Source: Candidatus Coatesiibacteriota bacterium
Lineage (GTDB): Bacteria > Oederibacteriota > CAKKQC01
NCBI GenBank assembly: GCA_023265785.1
Contig: JAHFSL010000103.1
Location: forward strand, 1-7,809
Direction: 5' to 3'
Length of the DNA stretch: 7,809 nucleotides
Shown here: positions 1 through 6,062 of the stretch, piece by piece
Layout: each line of letters opens with the position of its first letter
Numbering within the stretch: the stretch's first letter is position 1
Notes under the pieces: model-generated
What the model was told of the DNA's origin: nothing
Database searches by the model: none
What the model saw: the letters and a program-made list of their open reading frames with translations, nothing else
Position numbers and translations under genes: made by a program

Positions 1-968
1 TCCTCGCCAAACCAGCCCGCGCGCGCCGGGTCCGCCAGCAGGCCGGCCGCCGCAGAGGGCGCCACCTCGGCCCCCAGCCGGCGCATCAGCGCGTCGCGCA
101 GTTCCTCCTGGACCTCTCCCAGCAATTCCTCCGGGGAGCGGCCGGACTCGAGCAATTGATCAAGCAGGACCAGGCCCCCCCTCACTTCACGGTCCTTGAG
201 CGCTGTCAGGAACCGCTCGACCCACTCGCTCTCGACCAGCCCGAGGACCTGCCGGACGGCCGCGGCGGTGACCCCACCCCCCGCGAACGAGGCGACCTGC
301 TCGAGCAGGGTCTGGGCATCGCGCATGGCCCCGCGCGCCGTCCGGGCCAGCAGGGCCAGCGCGGGCTCCTCGACCTGGAGACCCTCCGCCTCGGCGATGG
401 CCTTGAGCCGCGCAATGATCGTCGCGGGGCCCAGCGGCCGGAAATCGAATCGCTGGCACCGCGACAGGATGGTGGGCAGGAGGTCCACCGCGTCCGTGGT
501 GGCCAGGATGAACATGACGTGCGGCGGCGGCTCCTCCAGGGTCTTCAGGAGCGTGTTACTGGCCCCCGGGGTCAGCATGTGCACCTCGTCCAGAATAAAG
601 ACCTTCTTGCGGGCCCGGGCCGGGGCCAGCCGGACGATTTCCCTTAAGTCCCGCGCCTCGTCAATCCCCCGGTTGGATGCGGCATCAATTTCGATGACAT
701 CCATCGAGCGGCCGGAGAGAATATCCTTGCAGGTCGGGCACTCCCCGCATGGCACCGGGCCTGCCCCCTTTTCGCAATTGATCGCACGGGCCAGGATGCG
801 CGCGCAGGTGGTCTTGCCCACACCCCGCGGACCGGTGAACAGGTAGGCATGGGTGGTCTTGCCCTGGGTCAGCGCGTTGGTCAGGGTCTGGACAACATGG
901 GGCTGGCCGGCCACGTCGGCAAAGGTCCGCGGCCGCCAGGTCAGCGCGAAGGCGCGGCGATCCGTCAC
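1..968 (-). CDS. dnaX: DNA polymerase III subunit gamma/tau (clamp loader), 3' end cut by window
   Basis: This is the AAA+ ATPase subunit of the cytoplasmic clamp loader, which opens the sliding clamp and loads it on primed DNA. The GTG start at 968 gives MTDRRAFALTWRPRTFADV, the usual DnaX N-terminus. Visible motifs are Walker A GPRGVGKT (residues 46-53), four zinc-binding cysteines (C65, C74, C77, C80), Walker B VFILDEVH with D127/E128, the sensor-1 segment ILATTD (154-159) and the SRC arginine finger (R170). About 322 codons are present, against roughly 640 for full-length E. coli tau, so the AAA+ module is nearly complete but the tau-specific C-terminus lies outside. Any programmed frameshift site that makes gamma would also be outside. 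The start overlaps the coaX stop as GTGA, so translational coupling is likely. The frame is intact across a seven-C run at 175-181. Identification is secure. Confidence 0.97.
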   Translation of the reverse strand, partial: MTDRRAFALTWRPRTFADVAGQPHVVQTLTNALTQGKTTHAYLFTGPRGVGKTTCARILARAINCEKGAGPVPCGECPTCKDILSGRSMDVIEIDAASNRGIDEARDLREIVRLAPARARKKVFILDEVHMLTPGASNTLLKTLEEPPPHVMFILATTDAVDLLPTILSRCQRFDFRPLGPATIIARLKAIAEAEGLQVEEPALALLARTARGAMRDAQTLLEQVASFAGGGVTAAAVRQVLGLVESEWVERFLTALKDREVRGGLVLLDQLLESGRSPEELLGEVQEELRDALMRRLGAEVAPSAAAGLLADPARAGWFGE

Positions 969-1720
969 CGGGCCCCGCCCGCGACCTGCCGGATCCCGTG
1001 CAGGGTGAGGTCCGGCTCGATGCGCTTCAGCAGGCGGGCATGGGGCACCACGAGCGGGGCCGCGCCCCCGGTTGCAATGACCGGGGGCCGCTCGCCCAGC
1101 TCCCGGAACACCCGTTCCAGCAGGCCATCCACCAGCGCGGCCGCGCCAAACACCGCCCCGGACCGCAGGCTCTCCCCCGAACTGCGCCCCACGGCGGCGC
1201 GCGGGGCCTCGGCGGCGACCTGGGGCAGGCGGGCGGCACGGCGGAACAGGGATTCCAGCGCCAGCGCGGGGCCGGGGGCGATTGCCCCGCCCAGGTAGAC
1301 CCGGCGGCGATCCACCACATTGATCGTCAACGCCGTTCCGAAATCGGCCACGATCACCGGGGCCCCCACCAGCCGGAGGGCGGCCGCGGCATCCGCGAGC
1401 CGGTCCGCCCCGACATCGGAGGGGGGCTGGTAGCCCACGGTGAACCCCAGCCGCGACCGGTGGTCCACCACAACCGGCGCCCGCCGGAACAGCCGGACGC
1501 AGGCCTCCCGGAGGGCGGGGTCCAGGGCGGGCACCACGGAGGCCACCGCGCACCCGGTCACCGAACGTGCGGACCGCCCCAGGAGGCCCCCCAGCGCCAG
1601 CGCCAGTTCGTCGGCGGTCCGGCGCGGATCGGAGGACAACCGCCAGGCGCGGACGAGCGCGGCGCCCCGGAAGAGGCCGAGTTTGAGGTGGGTATTGCCG
1701 AGGTCGAGCGCCAGAAACAT
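965..1720 (-). CDS. coaX: Type III pantothenate kinase
   Basis: CoaX phosphorylates pantothenate with ATP to 4'-phosphopantothenate, the first step of coenzyme A synthesis in the cytoplasm. The product is 251 residues, normal for the family. It begins MFLALDLGNTHLKLG, the phosphate-binding DxGNT motif with D6 of the acetate-kinase/hsp70 fold. Further family signatures are SDVGADR (101-107, with D106), DFGTALT (126-132, with D126) and GGAIAPG (144-150). The start was chosen at the ATG at 1720 because the family motif begins there; an in-frame ATG at 1846 lies inside birA and would add 42 residues that do not resemble the family. No Shine-Dalgarno sequence is visible before this ATG, but a TATAAT hexamer lies 15 nt upstream. 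The gene sits 28 nt after birA and overlaps dnaX by four bases. Confidence 0.95.
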   Translation of the reverse strand: MFLALDLGNTHLKLGLFRGAALVRAWRLSSDPRRTADELALALGGLLGRSARSVTGCAVASVVPALDPALREACVRLFRRAPVVVDHRSRLGFTVGYQPPSDVGADRLADAAAALRLVGAPVIVADFGTALTINVVDRRRVYLGGAIAPGPALALESLFRRAARLPQVAAEAPRAAVGRSSGESLRSGAVFGAAALVDGLLERVFRELGERPPVIATGGAAPLVVPHARLLKRIEPDLTLHGIRQVAGGAR

Positions 1721-1735
1721 GATCGGTTCGCGCGT

Positions 1736-1741
1736 ATTATA
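1736..1741 (-). promoter_or_regulatory. Possible -10 promoter hexamer before coaX
   Basis: The minus strand reads TATAAT exactly, a perfect sigma-70-type -10 hexamer, within the 28-nt birA-coaX gap, which is otherwise GC-rich. It ends 15 nt before the coaX ATG. No TTGACA-like -35 element is found about 17 nt upstream (the sequence there is GCCCGG), and there is no TG extension. If used, transcription would start only about 6-10 nt before the coaX start codon, giving a nearly leaderless mRNA. This is a pattern match only. Confidence 0.25.
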
Positions 1742-1748
1742 TCGCCCG

Positions 1749-2507
1749 TCAGCCCCCGCCGGGCCCCGACAGGAGCGAAACGTCGCCGACGAGCAGGCGG
1801 TGGACGGTGCCGGAGGGCAGGCGCAGGAGAAGCGCGCCATCGTCATCCAGGCCGCGCACGGTCCCCTCCAGGACCCGGTCGTGCGCCTGCACGCGGACGA
1901 TCCGCCCGGCCATCGGCATCAGGGCGCGCGCCTCGGCCACCAGCGGGGCCGGCCCGCGCCGGAGCAGGACGCTGTACCGTGCGTCCATTTCCGCCAGGAT
2001 GCGTGCGAGGAGCCCAACGCGCGCCACGCGGCGCCCTGCCTCCGCCGACAGCGAGGTCGCCACGCTCCGGAGGTCCTCCGGGAAGGCGGCGCGGGGCAGG
2101 TTGACGTTGATCCCGACCCCGATGACGGCATGCCGAATGGTTCCGCCCTCAATCGAGCATTCCGTCAGCACTCCCCCAACTTTTCGACCCTCCAGCAGAA
2201 GGTCATTGGGCCACTTGAGCGCCACCGGAAGTTTGAGCCGCGCCCGGACCGCCCGGGCCACGGCCACCGCTCCCAGGAAGGTCAGCGCCTGCGCGACCAC
2301 CACGGGGCGCTCCGGCCGCAGGAGGACCGAGAACCACAGGCCGGCCCCCCGGGGCGAGTGCCAGGTCCGCCCGCGCCGGCCACGCCCCCGCGTCTGCTCC
2401 TCCGCGGTGACCACCAGCCCCTCGGCCGCCCCCCGCCGGGCGCGGTCCAGGGCCACAGTATTCGTGGAGCCGGTCCTGGCGAGCCGGACCCGGACCGCCC
2501 CGATCAT
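1749..2507 (-). CDS. birA: Biotin--[acetyl-CoA-carboxylase] ligase, short form without DNA-binding domain
   Basis: The enzyme activates biotin as biotinyl-5'-AMP and transfers it to the target lysine of biotin-dependent carboxylases, in the cytoplasm. The product is 252 residues. Motifs in order are GSTN (13-16), the biotinyl-AMP loop GRGRRGR (41-47), KWPND (98-102), RKVGGVLTE (108-116), where K109 matches the catalytic lysine of E. coli BirA (Lys183), and GVGINVN (130-136). A small C-terminal beta domain follows at about 200-248. The N-terminal winged-helix domain of E. coli BirA is absent, so this is a group I ligase and should not act as a biotin-operon repressor. The ATG lies 10 nt after the barrel gene's stop with no clear Shine-Dalgarno sequence, which suggests coupled translation. 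coaX follows after 28 nt. Confidence 0.95.
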   Translation of the reverse strand: MIGAVRVRLARTGSTNTVALDRARRGAAEGLVVTAEEQTRGRGRRGRTWHSPRGAGLWFSVLLRPERPVVVAQALTFLGAVAVARAVRARLKLPVALKWPNDLLLEGRKVGGVLTECSIEGGTIRHAVIGVGINVNLPRAAFPEDLRSVATSLSAEAGRRVARVGLLARILAEMDARYSVLLRRGPAPLVAEARALMPMAGRIVRVQAHDRVLEGTVRGLDDDGALLLRLPSGTVHRLLVGDVSLLSGPGGG

Positions 2508-2517
2508 GGCGAGCCGA

Positions 2518-3969
2518 TCAGTAGCTGAAGTGGACGCCGAGCGAGGCGGTCAGCAGGTTGTAGCCCGGCTGGAGCAACTGCCGGTAATCGGTATTGGACC
2601 GGACGGCCCGGTATTCCACATTGCCGGTCACCTGCAGCCACTTCCGGACCGGCACCATGCCGCCCAGGTCCGCGGCATACTCGGCATCATGCTGGAGGGA
2701 GTCCGCGTACTGCCCGTCCTGGTGCTGGGCCAGGCGGGAGGGATAGTTGCGCGTCGTCACCTCCAGCCCCAGCCGGACGCGCGGATGCAGGTCATGGCCG
2801 AACGACAGGGTCCAAATGGCCGAGGGGGCGAACGATGCACTCCAGAACTCATAATAGTGGGCCAGGAAATCATGGCCCGGGTTGTCCTGTTGCGGGGAAA
2901 CCTTTTCCATGTCGTTGGAGAGATTGACGATGCCCTCAAGGTCCACCCCCACCGCGACCGGGCCAAGATCGAGCGCCGATCCCCCGGTGACGCGATGGAG
3001 CATGTCCGACCGCTTGGTATCGGAGATGCCCCGCGTGGTCGTCCAGATGTACTTATCCCGGTACGCCCGGAGGCCCACCGAATACCCGGCCTTCACGCGG
3101 AGCGCCTCGATCCCCTTGCCGGACCAGGAGAGGTTCCCCTCGAGGCCATCGTAATCCTTCGGCCGACTGCCCTTGTTCGCTCCGGCGGTATCGCCCCCCA
3201 GCCCCTGAACCTGGGCGGAATTGGAGGAGAGCAATGAAAAGAAATGCACATACATCCGCCGGTACATCCGGGCCCCCACGCCGAGCCCGGTGTCCCTCCA
3301 GGAAAATCCGAGCCGGCCGCCGAAATCCCGGTAGTCGTACAGTCCGTCCCCGAGCTTCTCCCCGCGCGACTCCTTCGTCAGCGCATAGTCGGCATCCACC
3401 GAGATGCGGCCGTCCACGGGCCCCAGCGCCTGTTTGAATCCCAGCGACCCGGCATGCACCTGCCGGGAGAGGTAGAGGATGTCCTCCTCCACGACATGGT
3501 TGTAGAGCGACCCCTCGAAGGAATAGATCGGAAGCAGGATGGAGCCCGGCGTGATCCGCCAGCCGGGCAGGACCAGGATCGAGCCGACGGCGCCGCCGTG
3601 CCCGGGCCCGCCATGCCGGACACGACCGAAGGCCCCCCGGATATCCGCATCCACGATCGGCACGAACGCACTTCCCGATTTGCCCGGGGCGGTGGATCCG
3701 GCGAGGGGCGATGCCGAAACCGGCGGAGAGGTCGCCAGCGCCGTTGCCGATACCGCGGCCGCGGCCAGCGTCGCGGTCACCGGAACCGAAGGCGACAACA
3801 GGGTGGTCGCAACCGGCACGGACGCGGCCATCCGGGTGGCCGTCAATGGTGCAGACGCGGCCAGCAGGGTCGCCGTGGGTGTTGCCGGGGCGGCCGTGGC
3901 CGCGCACAGCCTCCCCGGGAGGAGAAGAGCCACGAGGCCGCACGGAATGCGCAGGGACCGCATGGGCAT
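2518..3969 (-). CDS. Predicted outer-membrane beta-barrel protein with repetitive Ala/Thr/Pro linker
   Basis: No specific function is recognised. The 483-residue product has a Sec signal peptide (basic MPMRSLR, hydrophobic IPCGLVALLLPG, likely cleavage after LCA at about residue 23). Next comes a low-complexity segment (30-84) of five degenerate 11-residue units, then a short Gly/His-rich stretch (about 119-129), and from about residue 130 a long run of alternating polar and hydrophobic strands rich in Tyr, Gly and Arg. Examples are DGRISVDADYAL and ALRVKAGYSVGLRAY. It ends VHFSY, and a terminal aromatic residue is the usual assembly signal for outer-membrane barrels. A GDGLYDYRDFGG segment (208-218) may be a useful family marker. 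The start is the ATG at 3969, whose A is the last base of the upstream TGA (TGATG), so it is probably co-translated with the FecR-domain gene. A TTG at 3972 is less likely. The localisation is fairly sure; porin, secretion or anchoring roles are all open. Confidence 0.8.
   Translation of the reverse strand: MPMRSLRIPCGLVALLLPGRLCAATAAPATPTATLLAASAPLTATRMAASVPVATTLLSPSVPVTATLAAAAVSATALATSPPVSASPLAGSTAPGKSGSAFVPIVDADIRGAFGRVRHGGPGHGGAVGSILVLPGWRITPGSILLPIYSFEGSLYNHVVEEDILYLSRQVHAGSLGFKQALGPVDGRISVDADYALTKESRGEKLGDGLYDYRDFGGRLGFSWRDTGLGVGARMYRRMYVHFFSLLSSNSAQVQGLGGDTAGANKGSRPKDYDGLEGNLSWSGKGIEALRVKAGYSVGLRAYRDKYIWTTTRGISDTKRSDMLHRVTGGSALDLGPVAVGVDLEGIVNLSNDMEKVSPQQDNPGHDFLAHYYEFWSASFAPSAIWTLSFGHDLHPRVRLGLEVTTRNYPSRLAQHQDGQYADSLQHDAEYAADLGGMVPVRKWLQVTGNVEYRAVRSNTDYRQLLQPGYNLLTASLGVHFSY
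3718..3882 (-). repeat. Degenerate 33-bp tandem repeat encoding five 11-residue units
   Basis: Within the barrel gene, right after the signal peptide, residues 30-84 form five in-frame units of 11 residues with approximate pattern P-V-T-A-T-L-L-A-A-S-V. Examples are PLTATRMAASV, PVATTLLSPSV and PVTATLAAAAV. At DNA level the plus strand shows the same 33-base spacing, with GACAACAGGG at 3794, GCCATCCGGG at 3827 and GCCAGCAGGG at 3860. The first and last units are the most diverged. The encoded segment should be a flexible, uncharged periplasmic or surface linker. Confidence 0.8.
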
Positions 3970-5981
3970 CAACAGCCCCCCGGGCCGGGCTCCTGGTCCG
4001 GCGGGCTTTGGTAGAGGTTCGGCGACGGGTCGGACTCCTGGAAGAGGTCGGGATCAATAAGCAGGTCAATCCCGTGCAGGGCCCCGTCCGGTCCACCGTC
4101 GAAGGATATCTCGCGCTCCAGGTTGATCTTGGTCGCGGAGAAATCCCCGAAGAGCGACTGGACCTCACCTTCGCTGGACACGAAGTAGTAGGACTCGCTC
4201 AACGAGGTGCCGTCGCCATACACCGTCCGCTCGGTGATTCCCCCGTCCTCGTCAAAAAAGGCCCCGGTGGAGCCGGAACCCAGGAAGGGATTGTTGAAGT
4301 CCGGCGACCCGCCGTAATACCCCCCAAAGCCGTCGAGGAAATTGAAGTCGTAACGGTACATGGGATGCCCATCGGGATCCCGCGCAACCTGGGTTCCCGG
4401 ACCTGCGAGGGGGACCCCGGTCACGACATTAGGCCCATTCGCCGCCCACAGTGTCGGAATTCCCGGCGAATAGTAACACCCGCCACTCGGCTCGGCATCC
4501 GTGGGATATTCCGCCGCGGGGGACGCACCCGCGTACCATCCAGCGGCGACGTTCCCGTACTCGGTAAAGAGAAAATGCTCCTTGGGCACCAGATCACCCC
4601 CGCCGAATTGCACATAGCGCGCGAGTTCATAGGGCTGGGCCCAGCCGCGCGGCGAAGCATCCCAGCCGTCCGGTCCCTGGAAATGATAATTCCCCAGAAT
4701 CGAATAGGGCGTGTAGGCCCACGTCCCGCCATCGCCGTCCGCGTGGACATAGTCGTACACCAGCTTGGGCTCGTCCAGCAGGACCCGCGTGAGCACCGCA
4801 TCGCCGGCGGGATTGACGAACTTCTGCTCCTCCTTCGTCGTCCAGTATGGAGGGGTGATGGTCGGATCCGAGAACGCCTGCAGGTAGTGACGCCGCACCG
4901 AGTCGAAAGAATCGGCGGGCAATCTCGTATTGAAGAAGTAGTCGTTCTGCATGTAGGTCAGCCCGGCATCCGGCCCGCCGTCCCGCGTGCTGAGGACCAG
5001 GATCTGAATCTGGTCCGGGGCCACCAGGTGGATGCTTTCATCCACGCGCACCCGGTACCCGTGCCGGTCCAGCGCCACGGCCACCAGGCTCTGGTCACCC
5101 TGCCGCTCCAGGTGGTCGGTGAGGTCGGCGAGGTCATCGGCCGACTGGAAGTCCGAAGCCTCGCGGACCAGTTCATCATGAAACTCCTGACTGTCGTCAT
5201 CCCCTTCGCCTTCGGTGCCCTGCGTCCCCTGCGACGAGGTATTCCCCAGATTGCCCTGGCCGCCGCCCTGGCCGCCATGGTCCGAACCGCCCTGGCCGCC
5301 GCCGCCCGTGGCGCCCCCGTTGAGGTCCCCCTCGAGTTCCTGCTCCTCGTGCTGGAGCTGGCCTGGATCAAACGGGTGGGGATCCCGGAAACTTCCGTCC
5401 CCGTTGATCCCGCCCTCCATCCCCTCGCCGATCAGGATCGTACGCTCACTCCGTGCGTCGGCGAGGACGACCTGGTGCGTGCCGGCGTCCTGCTCATCCT
5501 TCACCTTGAGCGTGAGCCCGTCAAAAAAGAAGACCGTTCCCTTCACGGAGGCGATGGCCGACTGCGACTCCACCGCGAACCCCTCATCAGGATTGACGTG
5601 GCGGACCAGCGCCTTGATCGAACCCCGGACCAGCATCGCGAAGGTGCGGCCCAGCGTGCGCTTGCGGGCCCCCGGCTCCTCCGGCGGCTCGACGCGCAGG
5701 GTCGTGTCCTTGTTCAACCGGATGACATTGCCGGAGGTGAATTGAATCTCGGCGCGGCCCGACAAGACGACGACCGTGTCACCGGCATTGAGACCCACCC
5801 CGGCCACGCCCGGCGCCAGCAATTTCTCGTTGCCCCCTCGCGCCACCCGGACCAGTCCGCTCACCCTGGTGAGCGTTGCGACGAGTTGGGGCCCGGAGGA
5901 CGGCGTCGCCGGCGCGGCCGAATCGGCCGCCAGGGCCGTCAGGGGCATGATCAGAGCCAGACTCAAGGACAGGATGCGCAT
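3969..5981 (-). CDS. Secreted FecR-domain protein with Gly-rich linker and unknown C-terminal region
   Basis: The product is 670 residues. The ATG at 5981 starts a good signal peptide, MRILSLSLALIMPLTALA, with likely cleavage before ADSAAP. Residues about 36-175 match the FecR beta-sandwich domain: LNAGDTVVVLSGRAEIQF (64-81), GNVIRLNKDTTLRV, LVRGSIKALV and SAIASVKGTVFFF (141-153). A linker follows, first Gly/Gln/Asn/Ser-rich (221-257), then acidic (EGEGDDD). The remaining 400 or so residues are rich in Tyr, Phe, Trp and Asp-Gly turns, and I recognise no family in them. Only two cysteines exist, C502 and the last residue C670. The N-terminal cytoplasmic anti-sigma region and internal membrane helix of classical FecR are missing, and no sigma-factor gene is nearby, so a signalling role in iron uptake is unlikely. 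The gene shares one base with the barrel gene, which suggests a joint envelope function. An in-frame ATG at 6041 would put 20 hydrophilic residues before the signal peptide and is disfavoured. Confidence 0.85.
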   Translation of the reverse strand: MRILSLSLALIMPLTALAADSAAPATPSSGPQLVATLTRVSGLVRVARGGNEKLLAPGVAGVGLNAGDTVVVLSGRAEIQFTSGNVIRLNKDTTLRVEPPEEPGARKRTLGRTFAMLVRGSIKALVRHVNPDEGFAVESQSAIASVKGTVFFFDGLTLKVKDEQDAGTHQVVLADARSERTILIGEGMEGGINGDGSFRDPHPFDPGQLQHEEQELEGDLNGGATGGGGQGGSDHGGQGGGQGNLGNTSSQGTQGTEGEGDDDSQEFHDELVREASDFQSADDLADLTDHLERQGDQSLVAVALDRHGYRVRVDESIHLVAPDQIQILVLSTRDGGPDAGLTYMQNDYFFNTRLPADSFDSVRRHYLQAFSDPTITPPYWTTKEEQKFVNPAGDAVLTRVLLDEPKLVYDYVHADGDGGTWAYTPYSILGNYHFQGPDGWDASPRGWAQPYELARYVQFGGGDLVPKEHFLFTEYGNVAAGWYAGASPAAEYPTDAEPSGGCYYSPGIPTLWAANGPNVVTGVPLAGPGTQVARDPDGHPMYRYDFNFLDGFGGYYGGSPDFNNPFLGSGSTGAFFDEDGGITERTVYGDGTSLSESYYFVSSEGEVQSLFGDFSATKINLEREISFDGGPDGALHGIDLLIDPDLFQESDPSPNLYQSPPDQEPGPGGC

Positions 5982-6062
5982 GGAGGTTCCCCCCGGTGGA
6001 TGGACATCGTGGTCGTCAAGGATTGTACCCCACCCATCCATTCCTCCGGGGTAGGCGCGCGG
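5982..6062 (-). promoter_or_regulatory. Leader between dxs and the FecR-domain gene with nested inverted repeats
   Basis: This 81-nt gap is the longest non-coding stretch in the window. Read on the minus strand, it has nested complementary segments: GGAGG (6043-6047) with CCTCC (5982-5986), GGATGG (6034-6039) with CCATCC (5998-6003), and GTGG (6030-6033) with CCAC (6009-6012). The CCTCC abuts the ATG at 5981. Just upstream of it, GGGGGG serves at best as a weak ribosome-binding site about 7 nt from the start. A TACAAT hexamer occurs near 6025, but with no -35 partner. There is no U-tract, so this is not a clear terminator for dxs. Whether it is a regulatory RNA fold is inference. Confidence 0.35.

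Noticed and set aside
175..181. Apparent frameshift in dnaX at a C homopolymer
   Set aside because: Reading the tract as six bases breaks the frame, but there are seven C's, and with seven the DnaX reading continues normally (DREVRGGLVLLDQLLESG).
1721..1846. N-terminal extension of coaX from an ATG at 1846
   Set aside because: It would run through the end of birA and add 42 residues unlike the family; the DxGNT motif begins right at the ATG at 1720.
1807..3237. Long plus-strand open frame of 476 codons, with others at 998-2104, 1440-2528 and 3244-4014
   Set aside because: These lie antisense to well-identified genes, are Arg/Pro/Ala-rich with no recognisable domain, and arise from GC-rich codon bias.
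3970..3972. TTG as the start of the barrel gene
   Set aside because: It directly precedes an ATG that overlaps the upstream stop as TGATG, the more usual coupled start; the difference is one residue.
3969..5981. Classical FecR iron-signalling regulator
   Set aside because: There is a cleavable signal peptide instead of a cytoplasmic anti-sigma segment, no internal membrane helix, no FecI-type sigma-factor gene, and the neighbouring barrel lacks a recognisable TonB box or plug domain.
5982..6041. ATG at 6041 as the start of the FecR-domain gene
   Set aside because: The GGAGGA directly abuts this ATG with no spacer, and the added 20 residues are hydrophilic and would precede a typical signal peptide.
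6000..6062. Rho-independent terminator after dxs
   Set aside because: The inverted repeats here have long loops and no following T-run on the minus strand.
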